From the NCBI GenBank assembly GCA_009760855.2, contig WPIO01000142.1, positions 329,501 to 393,500 of the forward strand: a DNA stretch of 64,000 nt. Reading direction: 5' to 3'. The position numbers were made by a program, and so were the translations under genes. Shown in pieces: positions 1-14,500 of the stretch. This DNA is from Cristatella mucedo (Eukaryota; Bryozoa; Phylactolaemata; Cristatellidae). The notes beneath the pieces are model-generated. The model saw nothing but the letters and a program-made list of their open reading frames with translations, ran no database searches and was not told where the DNA came from. The stretch's first letter is position 1. Every line of letters starts with the position of its first letter.

Positions 1-175
1 ACGTCAAGATGTTCAAATGCATTTCTGACGATTTTTGAACGTCCTTGTAGCCTTTGAACCAGAATAGGGTGCAATGACTAGTGATTTGATGGGATTTGTG
101 CGTGGATACAGGTGAAAATATATCCAGACTTGCTTTGGCGCAATTATCGGACTTGGCATTTGCTGCCAACCCTAA

Positions 176-240
176 ATGGAATAATAATATGTTTGTTTAG
201 CACCCTTAGAGAACTAAATCTCTTGGCACTTAATGTGGCT
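176..240 (-). mobile_element. LINE family A 3' tail fragment
   Basis: ATAATAATA followed by the tail motif AGCACCCTTAGAGAAC and CTAAATCTCTTGGCAC. It is the tail only, in reverse orientation. Confidence 0.6.
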
Positions 241-330
241 GGATGGTTATATAGTGCTGCTTCGCCCCTATGGTTAGTCGAGTGCTGGATATGAAGAAAG
301 TAGGTTATGCCATGTCGACCTCGACCAACA

Positions 331-690
331 TAATAATAATAATACACTTGATAAAGCACCCTCAGAGAACTCAATCGCTTTCTAGGGCTTTACATTTGTT
401 GCAAAGGAAGCACGATCGAATGGTGAGTGGTAGCATGCTTGATAAACAACATGAATATAACATGGTTAGGGGTGACATGCACAGTGTCAGCATGCAAGTG
501 TGTTTAGTAGTAGCATGCACAGTGTAACCATGCATAAGCACATAAAGGACGAATCACAGTGACCCACTAAATGCTCTTTTTAAATGTGGTCAAGTCAGGG
601 GATATGATGGAAGTCGGGAGTGAGTTCCAGGCTTTGGGAACATGCGAACTAAATGCACGCTCTCCAAAGGATTTGAGGTTTATACCATAG
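331..690 (-). mobile_element. LINE family A, 3' end copy
   Basis: Begins with TAATAATAATAA and the tail ACTTGATAAAGCACCCTCAG, then the 3'UTR and the end of the RT-ORF. It is about 360 bases, strongly 5'-truncated. Confidence 0.85.
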
Positions 691-2293
691 GCCCGTAGCC
701 TAGCCACTCAAAAATATGTCTGGAGACTTAAAAATCTTTTTGGTACTAATTATTTCACATTATAAAAATATTTTACTTAATTACCTTTGAATTTCTTTTG
801 CATTATAGTCATGTAGGGATTAAGTGGACTAGCCTATTAACCATGCAAAAATATTCATTGGCCATCTTATTCGATGATATGTGGCACTGGCTCAATTACC
901 TTAAAGTATCTATTTTCCCTCTTTGATCTGAGGATGCTAATCTTCGTGGCATTTTAGCCATACCAGTATGATACAACCGTCAGCAGGAGCATGGCTGTTG
1001 CACACACAGCACATCTGAGCATGGCTGATTGCACACCACAGCTGTGTATATAGGCATGTGGTGCATAATTACTTGCTTGTGCAAGTGTGCAGAGAAAATT
1101 ACTTGCCTGATTGTTTGAGTACATAGGCTGTTGCACACATGCATACATACACTCCTTTTCTTTCACTCCCGGATTAGGGCTACTCAACTGAAATAACTAG
1201 CTCAAGATTTTACTTGTTCCCCGATTTTCTCTTGGCAAGACTTCTGTAACTCTTGTTTTGACAGGCCTGCTGAATTTTCCATTGAGCATCTACGGTTAGT
1301 CCTAAATATGGCCAGCTGCCTAAGTATTACCTTCCAATTTCATCAGGAACTTGGGCTGTGTGCTAGAGTTGGAGTTACTCCTGGTCGAGGTTTATTCACA
1401 TTTAATTTATGCTGCAACAGTTTCAGTTGTATCGGTGTCTTTGTACACCTTCTGGTCCTCTCATAGTACTTTTAGTTTATTAGCTTCCTTATTGGCTAAA
1501 GAAGCACACGTTTGGTGGGTACTAACTTGTAACATCGACTCACGTACTAACTTGTAACATCGACTCGCAATTTTTATGCCACGGTGCTATACTATATATT
1601 CTCTTTCCTCAGACTTAAGGGGTTTATTTCCCACTGTCATTCGTTGCTGCTACTTCAGTACTTACTTTCCTGCTATCGTAATTGAGCTATGCTTCTAATT
1701 TTTCATTGTTACATGAGATGTTGGCTGTTGACTTCCAAATTCTCATCGAAATCCGATCACGCTCTTGCGTGGGTTACTTCAAATCGGCCACTTGTATGTA
1801 GATAGGAAGTAAATGCACATGCATTTTTTTTAACCAAGGATTTCCATCTTGCTGGCATCTGTCAGACCTAGTCATCACCTTGCATATTCGTTGACATGTG
1901 TCATACTTGGGCCATACTAATTGCGGTAATGTTACTCTCGAACAGTCTACACAATGCAGAGAGGCCTGTCATCTAAATTGGCTGGCTTGACGTGAAAGCA
2001 CTCGTGCTTGCATGGCCTTTCTTGCAAAACAAGTGGTTACCTTCTTCAGTAATTTCCTGCTTATTTTAGTGGCTCTCAGATCAGAGAAAGCGGGCTCTAC
2101 AAAAGCAGGATATAGGTAGGTTGCTATGGCATTGCTGAAATTGAATGCCCTGGATGTACCATCAGACTGCAGTTTGCTGCGGTTTGCCTGCTTGAGCTCT
2201 GTCGGCATGCCGGAAGTGCTGTTGTTAGCTTGCCGTTCGTTGCTTGCTTCGTTGCTTGAGCACACGAGACAAGCATGCTTCCGCCTTGAGCAG

Positions 2294-2392
2294 ATATCCG
2301 CCGGAGAATCGAGCTGCTTCAAGATTTCGAAATGCCAACCGTGAGCAACTGCATCAGGATAACGTCAGACGGCCAATACATTTTGGCAACGG
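2294..2392 (+). CDS. NOL10: NOL10 first visible exon (RRRIELLQDFEMPTV...)
   Basis: Acceptor CAG at 2291-2293; the exon opens with two bases completing a GAT codon, giving D-IRRRIELLQDFEMPTV then ITSDGQYILATG, the first WD40 strand region. Donor GTGAGC at 2393; it ends one base into a Gly codon. The family has about 36 residues before this point, including the start Met. I could not find them in 1-2293. Confidence 0.95.
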
Positions 2393-2476
2393 GTGAGCTC
2401 TGCGGTGCTAGCTGGGCACGCCAGGTTTGCGTGCTGCTCGTGCTCTCTCGTTGCTGTGTTGCTGTGTGGAACTGTT

Positions 2477-2518
<42 letters not shown>

Positions 2519-5500
2519 CACTTGATAAAGCGCCCTCAGAGAACTTAATCTCTCTCTAGGCGCTTTACATTTGCTGCAAATGGAAATGCAATTGAATGGC
2601 CAGTAATATCATGCTTGATAAACAAACAAAATGAATAACATGGTTAGGGATGACATGCACAGGGTCAGCATGCAAATGTGGTTAGTGGCAGCATGCAGTG
2701 TCAGCACGCATAAGCTCATGAAGGACGAATCACAGGGACCCACTAAATGCTGTCCTAAATAGGTGTGTTTTTAAATTCTTTTTAAATGTGGTCAGGTAGG
2801 GGATGTTGTGACGCAGGTCGGGAGGGAGTTCCAGGCTGTGGGAGCATACGAACTAAATGCACGGTCTCCAAAGGATTTGAGGTTTGTACGAGGTATTTGT
2901 AGACTGTTGGATTCCGAAAAGCGGGTGGTAAGATGCTTGGCCTGATGGGGGAGTAGATCTGAGAGATAGGCTGGAGCCATAGAATGAAGGGACCTAAAAG
3001 TGAGCGACAAAACCTTGAAGTCAATCCGTTGCCTCACTGGTAGCCAGTGCAGGTCGGCGAGAAGTGGAATAATGTGGCAACTGCAACGCTCACGACAGAC
3101 AAGCCTAGCTGCGGAGTTTTGCACCAGCTGCAATCGCCTGATCGCACATGTCGGTAGGCCATCGAGCAGTGAGTTGCAGAAGTCAAGATGGGATGTCACG
3201 AATGCACGGACCAACTCAGACGTGGTATCCTTATCTAGACAAGCCCGAATTTTAGCAATGTTATGAAGCTGAAAATAGGCAGATTTGACTGTGGAGCTGA
3301 TGTGGTCGTCTAACGAGAGGTCGCTTTGGAATATGACACCTAGATTTCGAGCTGATATTCAACTGGAGATTCTGGCAGAGCCAATTTTGAGCGTCAGCCT
3401 TTCCAATTTCTGAATCACACTGGGTTTGCCCATAACTAGTAAGTTAGTTTTATCGACATTTAGTTTTAGGAATTTTTCTGCCATCCATGTGCAGATGTCA
3501 TCAATACATGCAGCAAGTGAGTTGAGAGAATTTGAGGTGCTCGAAGGCTGGGAGAGATCAAAGCAAAGGTACAACTGAGTCATCCGCATAGAAGTGAAAG
3601 CCTAGATTGTGCTTGGCAATCACGTCAGCAAAAGGGAGAGTATAAACCGTGAAAAGAACCGGACCTAGCACGGAGTCCTGAGGTACCTCATATTTCAGGG
3701 GTACCTCAGATGATCTTTGTCCATTCACATCAATACTCTGGAGTCTCCCACTGAGATAGGACCTGAACCATTGCAGAGCAGTGCCAGTGATGCCCAGGCG
3801 AGATGAGAGGCGCTCTAGAAGAACTTTGTGATTGACGTTATCAAAAGCTGCCGAAAGATCGAGCAAAACAAGCCGAGACACTCTACCCATATCTGCATTC
3901 CTAAGTAGGTCGTTGTATATCCTAAGCGATGCTGACTCTGTGGAGTGATTAGCTCTAAAGCCAGACTGTAACTTACTAGCAAGGTGTGAGGTTTCGATAA
4001 ATGAGTTTAGCTGGTCGGCCACGACCCGTTCCAGTGTCTTTGATAGGAATGGTAGAAGGGAGACTGGGCAGTAGTTGCTTAAGTTTTCTTGGTCTAGTGT
4101 CGATTTCTTGAGAAGTGGCCTGACTACAGCTTTTTTGAAAGGTGCTGGGACATGACCTGAGGCTAATGACATATTAATAATGTTAGTTATGCATGGCAGC
4201 AGCAGATCAATGCAACTTATGAGTAGGACAGTGGGAATAGGGTCCAGAGGACTTGTTGCCTGGTTGACCTCGTTATGTGCTGGTGCTACTACTGGATGAG
4301 AGATTGTTATCGAAGTGAAAGCAAGAGGGTGATGTTGATTTCGTTGTGCTAATTCATGGCAGGCGTTAAATAAAGTTGTAGTTAAAAAAGATATTAGGAT
4401 TGATCACCTTGTGGCTTGTATGGTATGAAATAAAGAGGTCACTGCCATTAGTCCAAACAGATATATCTCATTAGTCTAGGGAACCGAACCCCATCTTACT
4501 ATGTGAAGGCGAAACACCTTGGGAGCACCTTAGCAACGGTCCCTAGACAGCGTGCAGCGATCTCTACGGGAATCTTTTTCTTCATACTTATTGGCACCTG
4601 TTTAAGAATGGCCTACTTCTGCAGACACTGTATGTATTAAACCAGAATGTTCTAAAGAGACTCTTTTGACTTGCATCGATGTCCCTTAAACCAGTGACCT
4701 AGTAAAAGGCTCCCATTGTGATGTAACTTTAGCTTGTCAGTGGTTCATGCAATTTAGTGGCCCTGTTATGCCCGGTCGGGCAAAAGATCCCTAAGTGATG
4801 GTAAAATTGTCTACCGCATTGCCCGTTGCCAGTAATGGCTGGCTATTGTATGGTTTCTCGACTTTCCTGTTCATAGATAGGTAACATTGCCACTGGACAA
4901 GCATTTCTGGCCACAAATGCTCAAAGTTTGATCGTCTGGCTATGTAATGCGCGATCTTTTATAGCCAACGATTTTCAGACATTTCCGAGCAGTCCGAGTG
5001 TTTTATGTAAATAGTGAAAAAATAAATATGACCTAACAATCCAGTCGCCATGACCACTTACGCCTAATATATTATTAGAATGTTTTTCTTCTGTAGAAGA
5101 GCCTAGGGCAGGAATGGAATAGGACTCAGTATGACTCGTTTGTCCCACATTTGACGCCTGCCTGATTTGCTAGCAGTCGTGAAGCAAAAGTGGTGCTTGC
5201 TTGTTAGCGTGCAAAGCTAACATCGACAGTTGTGATCGTTGAGCTCGTGCATATTGCATACACCAAACAGGTGGCCTGCTGAACTGCCATTTGCAGCCCT
5301 TGGTTATTTGCAGCTAATGGAGTGCTGACCCAATCTGCTTATAAGACCTAGTTAATGGCACTTGCAGACTAACAATAGATTGAGTCACATATCGCAAGTG
5401 GAACAACTGTTTATAGTAGCTAAACACATCAGATGTCTATGATGCCGTGTTTCCGGTGGCATATGGTAGTTTCGATTGGAGCTAGATCTCAGTTCCATTA

Positions 5501-8500
5501 CAACTTGAGAGTGTCTCACTGCAAACAACTTTAGTTATGGTATGTTACTTGGTGGAGCACTGTTTAGCAATACGGATGGAAAGCCAAGATTAAACGAGGC
5601 TGCCGAATTGGCATTGTATTTTCTAAAATGTCACTTCTTAGCATGTGCACTGTGGCGGATACCCCGCGATAAAGCTGGTTTCGAGTAAGAAGGATGTGAT
5701 CGGTAGTGCATGCAATCAGTCCATATGTAAGGAAAACTAAGTTGGTTGTGAGTCACACATGGCGCTAGTCTGGTGTCCTCATCACTTGCCGCCTTGTTGT
5801 GATGCTTGTGGATCTTTTGTAGGTTTGTACAAACCAAGAATACGCTGTTATGATGTCAACCAGCTGTCAATGAAGTTCGAGCGTTGCTTTGATGCACAAG
5901 TTGTGAAATTCATTGCTCTTTCAGAAGATTACTCCAAGGTATGTACAGGGAAATTAGGCCAAATTCTGAGGTTTCATCGTTCGAAATTTTTGTATGTGAA
6001 GTGTTCGAACTATAGGCATGGTCTCCAAAGGATTCGAGGTTGGTATGATACACAGCTAAGCGACTCAAATCAGAAAAGCGGGCGCGCCGATGCTTAGCCT
6101 GATTAGGAAGCAGTTCGAATAGGTGGGCCAGGGTAGAAGAATGACTGGACCTAGTAGTCAGTAACAAAAGCAAGATGTCGATATGCTGCTTGATAGGGCG
6201 CCAGTATATGTCGGCGAGAGGTAGTGTAATGTGGCAACTGCAACGTTCACGACAGACTTCCCTAGCTGAATAGTTTTGCAACTAAAAAGAAAATCCTAGC
6301 TGATTAAACAGCCTCTTTTTGTATAGCGACAGAAGAGCCTTTACGGCTATCACCACCGCTTGCAGTGGCGATACAGGATCGCCCACCGCAGGAATCGAAC
6401 CCACGACCTCGGGACCGAGGTCGTGAAAGCAAACACCTTAACTAGTGTGCCATCATGGCTCACCAACTATAAGCAGCTGATTGCACAGGCAGGAAGACCT
6501 GTGGGTAGTGAGTTACAGACGTCGAATCTGGATTTCAGAAATTCACCTCCCAGCTGAAAGCAGGCAGGCTTGACAGTAGAGCTTATGTGGTCGGCAAGTG
6601 AAAGGTCACTTTGGAACAGCCTGATTGGGTGCATGCTATGTAAGAGGTATGTCGGCCGAGCCCATTTTGAGGGATAGGTTTCCAATTTCTTAGTAATACT
6701 TGATTTGCCTATAATTAGCAAGTTTTCTCTTCATTCAGTTTGAGGTTGGTTGTCATCCTAGTGCAAATGTCACCAATACATGCAGCAAGAAGGCTTAGGC
6801 AGTTAGACGTGTTTAAAAGCAGGGAGGGATCAAAGCACATGTACAACAGTATGTCATCCGCAAAGAAATGAAAGCGTATATTGTGCTTGGCGATTATATC
6901 AGCAAGAGGGATAGTCTTGATTGTTAAAAAAGTTGACCAGTCAGAGAGCCCAAGGGCACCTCGTACCTTAAAATTACATTTCCTGACTAAATAAAGCATA
7001 TATAATAATATAATAATAATAACGCACCATAGACCCCCAGTTCTCGAGCCTCTGACAAAGCTGGAGCTCTTATTCATTGAGACCCGTTGCTAAGTGTTGT
7101 ATGTGGCCAAATAGCAAAATCCCGCTAAGCTAGAAAATTGTGGACATCCTTCTTAGCTTCTTATTGCATTTGCTGCATAAAAAATATGCCTTGCCAAATT
7201 TCATATAACAGATTAAGAAACTATTCACAAACATTTAATCACCGTTTGGGCATGTAGTAAGACTACCGTCCTTGATGCTGACCCTAACCAATACCACTAT
7301 GTGAACCGAAGCATCCTGCATACTTTCAAAGCTAGGAACTTACTTGCACTGATGTCACGACATCCCCTGACTTAACGAAACTTGAAAAGAAGCATAAAAG
7401 GCACCTATTTCTTAGAGCACTTGCTGAATCCATTTGAATTGTCCTTTGCATGCTCATGGATGGCATGGCACTGTGCATGTTCTCACTAACCTATTGACAT
7501 GGCTCTCCTAATACATATATAAAGTCCCTAGAAAGTGATGTAGTTCTCTGTGGGTACTATCCAAATGTCAGTATTACTGTTATAAATTAATATTTGGCAG
7601 AAGGAGGTGCACGGTCTACTGTAGACTGTGTTCGTTCGTGCATATTCGTGACTGAAGAGCCGTATATGATTTATCAGCAAGCTTATCGTGGTTGAAAACT
7701 ACCACCTTCAATGCAACATCTGAAAGTGGTTAACTGGTCGTTGTACTTCCGTATTATTGCCACCAGGCTGATAAACTTTGATCGTAGGTGTTTATTTTGT
7801 TTATTTAATTACTATGTCATCGCGGTCTTGGATTTAAAGCTTAGCTAAATCTTCATTTCTGAGTTTTTCAACGTTGCTGGACACCGACTGGGGACATAGG
7901 TAGCCAGTGATGTGCTCACGAGGCCTGTTTTTTTCTACGTGTTTCCTTGCATTTAACAGCCAAATGGTCACTTTTTTCTCACTTGGCCTACCTGGTCCAT
8001 TTGAAAAGTGGAAGTGCACTGTTAATGGTAGGAAGTGTACTTTTCTTTTGTAAAGCATGCCAATGCCGGTTAGAATGAATATTTACATATGTAGAATATT
8101 GGTTCTAGAAATAAATATAGTCAAGCAATGCTGTTGAAAGAACGTTGTATGGCTTTGTGTTAAGAGGATTTGATCAAGTGGAACAGGCACACTCAACCTG
8201 TGGGTCGTGACGCCTCCGGGAGTCGAACGACCCTTTCACAGGAGTCGCCTAACACCATCGGAAAACACGCATTTGCACATTTCGCACATACTCATTTTAT
8301 GTTTAGGGGTCGCCACAACATGAGAAACTGTATTAAAGGTCGTGGCATTAGGTGAGTTAAGGGATATCGTGACGGCAGTCAGTAATGAGCTCCAGGCTTT
8401 AGGAGCACATGATCTAAAGGCACGGTTATCAAAGAATATGAGATAGATCAGAGGCACAGCTAAATGAGTCAAGTCTAAGTAGCAGGTAGTACGATATGAA

Positions 8501-11500
8501 AGAGTAGGAAGCATTTCGGATGTGTAGGCCAGAGAAGGAGAATGAACTGACACGTGGAACCCATAGGCCTGGTTTCATTTTGTTATCATTATTTATACCG
8601 GCCTGAATTTTTGCAATAAGTAGCTGAATGTAATCAAGTATGACTGTGGTGCTGTTGTGGTCATATAGTAAAGGTCACTATGGAACAGGTCACCCAGATT
8701 GTGTGCCGATGCTACAGGAGATATGTTAGCATAGCCCATTTTGAGGGTTAGGTTTTCAAATCCCGAGTAACACCAGATTTGCCATTACTTCTAGGTTGGT
8801 ATTTATATTCATTCAATTCGAGACAGTTTGGTACTACTGTCTAAGTGAACAGGCTATCAATTAGTGCTGCGGGAAAGCTGAGAAGACTTTTTGACATTCT
8901 CTCTGTCAGGGAAGGATCACAGCACGAAGTCTAACGCCTGTAACTCGCTCCTGACGTCACCACATTCCCTGATGCCCATGGGCACCACATCCAAGGAGTC
9001 TTTAAATTATGGGGTACCCCAGGGATCTGTGCTTGGTCCACTCTTTTTCACAATCTGTATTCTCTCTTACCGATGTGATCGCCAAGAACACTATAACAAC
9101 AACAGAAACAATACTACTACTACTAATAATAAATTTGTTTAGCACCCTCAGAGAATTTACGCTCTTTCAAGGCGCTTTACATATGTTGTAAAGGAAGCAT
9201 GATCAAATGATTGTTACATTCGCATGTCAACAAGCATAACGTGGTTAAAGGTAACATGCAAAGTGTCTGTCAACATGTAAATATGGTTGGTGCTAGCATG
9301 CAGTGACAAGCACACGAAGGACAAATCACAAAGACTTACCAAATGCTGTGAGAAAAAGGTGTGTTTATAACTTCAGTCAGGAGATCATGAAGCCATTTCG
9401 GAGTGAGTTTCGGGCTTTGGGAGCATGCAAACTAATCTGTGAGATCCAAACTCCAGAGGATTTGAGGCTGGTTTGAGGCAAAGCTAAACGATTTGAGTCT
9501 GAAGAGCAGGTGGTACGATGATTAGCCTGATTAGGGAGTACTTCTGGTAGGTTAGCTGGGGCCAGAGAATGAAGGTACCTAAAAGTGAGTGACAACCTTG
9601 AGGTCGATGCACTACTTGGTGGGGAGTCGGTGGTGGTCGTGGAGAAGTAGTGCAAACAATTTGACAACTTCGCCGCTCACGACAGACAAGCAAGACAAGC
9701 TGCAGAGTTTTTCGCCAACTGTAAGTGCCTGATTGCATAGGCTGAAAGACCTGCAAGGAGTGAGTTAAAGAAGTCAAGACAGGATTTCGAAAATGCAAAG
9801 ATCAACTTCGATCTAGTATCCCTCCCTGTCTAAGCATGGCCAATTCGGAAAGTAGGCAGACTTAACTGTGAAGCTGATGTGGTCGTCGATTATAGTTACC
9901 TAACTGCTATTGGAGAAATTTGCCAAACCTGCATGACATATTTTCTAAACCGACTGGCTGTATCCTAGAAGAATGAATTTAGTTACACTTACAGGCTACA
10001 GATATGCCAACGTTGGTAAAGAAACTAGTTGACAACTCGTGAAGTTAAAAAAAAGACTTGTTTGTGAGGAAGACCTTTGGTGAGTCAAGTTTAAACTTAG
10101 TCTGGGTAGAATATTTGCAATAGAAGAATGCAGGTAGGAGTATTGCTTCGTCCAGATTATCAGTGGGTCAAGCAGCAACGCTTCAGTAGGCTGCAGCCGT
10201 TAACAGGCGTCCCTGTATCTGCTTGCTTTGTGAGCATTGGAAGCTTTCAACATGACGTCTTCACATTCATAATTGTCTCTTGAGAGCCTTGTTATTGTGG
10301 CTGCGCAAAAAACTTCGATTTTTGTGTACGCTCGCGACGGGCTATTGTCGTGGCTCCTTACCCATATATCTGCTGTGTGATGCTGGGGGGATCAAAGCTC
10401 GTTTGGTCGTTCAATTTTACTGTTTGTAAGCCAGTCTTGGACTACCGTAACGTATGGGTGCCTTATGTTTCAGCTGGTCTTTCTTCAAGATGACCGGTTT
10501 ATTGAATTCCACGCGCAGTATGGGAAATACTATAGGACGAGAATACCGAAGTTTGGTCGTGATCTGTCTTATCACTACCCGTCTTGTGATCTTTATTTTG
10601 TTGGTGCAAGGTGAGTACATTTGTGCATAACCCCTGGATCTTAGCCCATGGTAAGATGCTTGCTCTTCACGACCCAGGTCGTTGGTTTGCATCTGACAGT
10701 GGGCAGTTTTTTATTGCCCGCTGAAAGTGGTGGTGATAGCCGTTAAGGCTCTTCTGCTGCTATACAAATGAGACTGTTGAATCAGCTACTTTTCCTAGTA
10801 TATTCGATATCTGACGGACAACATATTGCGATGAGAATCTATTTGCTGGCATATAATTGATGCACGAATGCGCATTGTCACCAATCATCATTTAGTTTGT
10901 AAAGGTGAAAGAACAGAGAGAGAGTCTTAGAGGGCGAGAGAAATTCATTCTACTAGGACAGCAAGAGAAAAGTGAATGAACCGGTTAGGTATTAGCATTT
11001 GGTTACTAAGTAAGGCAATGCCCAATTTGGAAGTGGAGGGGCAATGCACCCGACAATTGCTTCTATTAGCAACTTTGACTGGGTGCTGATGACAACAACT
11101 TGTATGCATAAAGCACCCTGAGTCTGGTAAAACGCCGTGGGCCATATGGGACTAGAGCGAATGCTTTGTGCATTGCGTCCTGTTGGTCTGCCACCTATCC
11201 CATCCCATAGTGTCTGAATTTTGAAGCAAACAGACTTTCGATTTCATTTGCACTAGGGCCTCCTGCAGCATGGGGCCATACTTGGACTTCCCTTATGTCC
11301 TAGCCGAGGGGTTAGGTGCTTGTACTTCTATATTAGCTACTTTTGGAAAACAGGGAAAGTGGCTGCTAAGCAACTTCATGACGGTTTGAACATGGTGTAC
11401 TGACTTTTTCTACCACTGTCAGGTTCTATCTTTGCAGAACCACACTGTCCTATGGTAGTGTGACCCAAACTGGTCTTTGCCTGTTACATAGCAGCTTAAC

Positions 11501-14500
11501 GTTTTATTTTTGGCTAGAAAGATAATTAAGGAGCTTGTTGATTAGTCTGGTTTGTAGAGCAGAATGAGAGCCTTAGCAGCTACCATTCGATTCCTTTGCA
11601 GCAAATGTAAAACGCGTAGAAAGAGATTGAGTTCTCTGAGGACGCTTTATCAAACGTATTATTGTTGTTATTATTATTATTATTCCATCCGCTTTCAGCA
11701 GGCAATAAAGAATTGCCTGCTGCAGGATTCAAACCCACTACCTGGATCGTAAAATGTGAGCATCCTGCCCAAGTGGCAATCAAGCTATTGCCCAATCCAA
11801 CCTTCGGGATGTTTTCCTTCCTCTCAAGTAGGATCTCTGGCATAACTAGTACATTTTGCTGTGCAAAACAAACCACACTAACGCTAGCTATCTAGCTGAG
11901 GGTGTGATTATGTTGTCAATTGCAGCCAAAACAGGCTCATTGTTTTTTATGGACATCTTTTTAAAGATGTTGCAATGGTCCCATTCACCATTTCCTTCCG
12001 ACAGTGCTCTTGACATGACTCTGTTGTTCTGTTCTGCAAGTTCTGATGGCGCGTGGCTGGGTTGTATAAGTGTAGCGGTTTTTATTTCAAGTAATGAGTG
12101 AATGATGGTACCTAGTACCCACTAAGTCGTGGCCGCTCTTGCTTCCTCTTGCTGTGCCAGCCAGAACTTTTTTGCCCTGTGCAAATTCCAGCTTATTTTG
12201 AAGCAAGCAAGATAATAAAAGGCAATTTTGCATTAAAAAGTTGTCGGCACCTGCAATTTACATTCTGCTCACGTGTCATTAGCGCTATCCGAGTTATGCA
12301 AGTTGAGCAGTACGGCTTGCCTACGTTTTCACGTTGCCGTACTTGTGTTGAATCAATGCAGCAATGCCGATGGTAATTTTTTTTTTTATTCTTCAGCGAT
12401 GAAATCTTCAGAATTAATCTCGAGCAGGGCAAGTTCCTTAGTCCACTGAAGATTAGCTCACCGTGAGTATATGTTTTCCATCTCATCCCATAGTGCAAAC
12501 TGCAGTCTTCTGTGGGTTTGACTTGTTGCTTCTTAATTGTTACCTGCTTATTATGTCGTTTACTTGCCTAGCCAGGATCTTGTTTATACGAGGCTTCAAA
12601 ATGCAATTGTTCTTTCAGGGGGTCTGATTGCTGTGAGTTCAACAGTGCACATCAGCTGTTTACGTGCGGCACATCTGACGTAAGTGGCAGAGTGGCAGGC
12701 GATCTCTCAAGTAGTTGGAGCTCACTCTCGCAGCTCGGAGCTCGTTACAAGTTTGCCGGCCATCGTCATGTCGCTTTCTGCTTGCAAAAGTTGCCATTTC
12801 TGTGTGCTGCACCTGCGTGAAACGGATGCACTCGATTCATTCTACGTTAAGAGTGCAGTGTTTTTTTACTTGCTATTTGGAGCTGACATAGTTGAGGGGG
12901 CAGTGCTTTCAGAAATGTGAAGTGGCTAGCCGATCAATCCTCTCATAACTCAGGCTTTTGGGGTAAGCTGTGATGCCTGGTTTCTTAATCGTGCTATTTA
13001 GGGTTTCTGAGAGAAAGAATACTGCGCAATAAATACACCGAGGCAACTCTCCTGTAGTTGCTCGGTTATGGGCCACATGAGTGCTCATTTGGCTGCTCTG
13101 CATTATATTTTCAACGATGTTCAAAGGTAAAAAAGATATGCTTTTCGGGATTGTAGCGGATTAGTTTTTGGTGCGTTAAGCACTGACGAAGGAAGAGATA
13201 CTTGGATTTACTTGAGTTAAAGAAAACTGATTTTCATAATTAAAACATCACTGACTTTAGTGGTTGACTTGACAGTTGTAATGAGGTTGCTGTCCTAGGT
13301 AATGTTATTTATCTCCGTCTGTAACTCCAGAAAGCCACAAAGACTTAGTAAGTGTTACGCTGGATCGTTGTCTATAGCACACTCAAAGCGTAAATGGCTT
13401 TCGGTATGCATTCGGTTGCCAACAGACTTCACTTCACGCAACAAAGAGAAAGTGAGAAGCATAGCTGAGGCAGGGGGGCAATTGAGCTAGTGAGTAGCGT
13501 GGAAGTAGAAGCTTAGGACGGATGGAAAGGAAGTTCCACAGTCAGTAGCAGGAAAGTAGATGCCGTTGCGTAAGAAATTCAAGTTGACACTGTGAAAATA
13601 AAATGTGAATGATCTAGTACATTTTTTTCTGAAGCTGTCATTATAATAGAACCCGATATTCAGGCCTCCAAATGATTCCTGATGCTGCCGAGCAAAAACG
13701 GCTTCTTGTGGAATCAATAGACATACGGTTAAGTGTCGTTCAGGTCGAGTGTCGTTCAGGTTGAATGTCGTTCAACGTACGGCTGCAACCAGTTGGTGCG
13801 ACTTGCCTCACCAGGTGGAGCCGCGCACAGGGTAAAAAGAACTAGTTCAATGATGGATGCTTGTAGCACCTTACTAGAGTACTGCAGGTATGGCTAAGTG
13901 GCCAGTGAGACGAGTCTTTCGTGCATTTCAAACAAATCAGCTCAGTGCCTGGCCAGACATGTACTTATTTGCTGAAGGTCTGTGATCTTTCACATTTGTA
14001 AGGAGTCATACTATGCTGCCGATGGTAATGTGTGAACTAGTGGCTTTTTTCGTGTAGTATGTTTTGATCGCAGGGATCTAAAAACAGTCAACTGCCTGCT
14101 GTGCTGATAGGTTGGGTTTGAAACCCAGCTAAGATTTTCTTGTTATTAACAAGTCCTCGTGCATAAGACCCTCAGTCGAGTACATATGGAAAAGCTGTAA
14201 CGGTTTTGGAGTAGTTGTGTGCAGACTGAATAAATATACTTTTTTATTTCTTTGCCACCCGACCCATGCGTAGAATGAAAATACGGTCCAAGAGGTCACT
14301 GCACAGTCACGATATGCTATATTTAGATTATGAGACCGGGTCCCTTTTTAGTGAGTTTTTGCATTCAGCAGTTGTTAATTAATGTAGCGATTTACTGACA
14401 GTACAACATCTTTGTTTCAAATGCATCCACGGGGAATAGTGCAAGCACGATCATGTAAAGTAAAAGCCCGGTTCGTCCCGTCTTAAAAATCTATTGTCTT

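Larger units (their letters stand above)
1..2293. other. Upstream part of NOL10 intron or 5' flank
   Basis: Holds LINE family A fragments at 176-240 and 331-690. Between about 690 and 2293 I see no gene, RNA or repeat I can name. The missing NOL10 5' exon(s) may lie here or before the window. Confidence 0.6.
2477..4330 (-). mobile_element. LINE family A (CR1/L2-like), longest copy, 5'-truncated and broken
   Basis: On the - strand this is the 3' part of a non-LTR retrotransposon: reverse transcriptase palm, thumb region, C-terminal domain, 3'UTR and a tail of ATT repeats (2478-2517). The coding part is split over three frames (4172-3558, 3589-3359, 3214-2792), so it is a pseudogene. The PVSLLPFLSKTLERVVADQL block and the FYADD box place it in the Jockey-superfamily CR1/L2 group. 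It lies inside a NOL10 intron in antisense. Confidence 0.88.
10796..12396 (+). other. NOL10 intron, mostly unrecognised
   Basis: Apart from the repeat pieces at 11594-11790, nothing recognised. A purine-rich run (AGAGAGAGAG) lies near 10915. Confidence 0.5.

Noticed and set aside
112-294. VKIY-like start resembling the NOL10 N-terminus
   Set aside because: Only four residues match (QVKIY) and the following residues (PDLLWRNYRTWH) do not fit the family, so it is probably coincidence.
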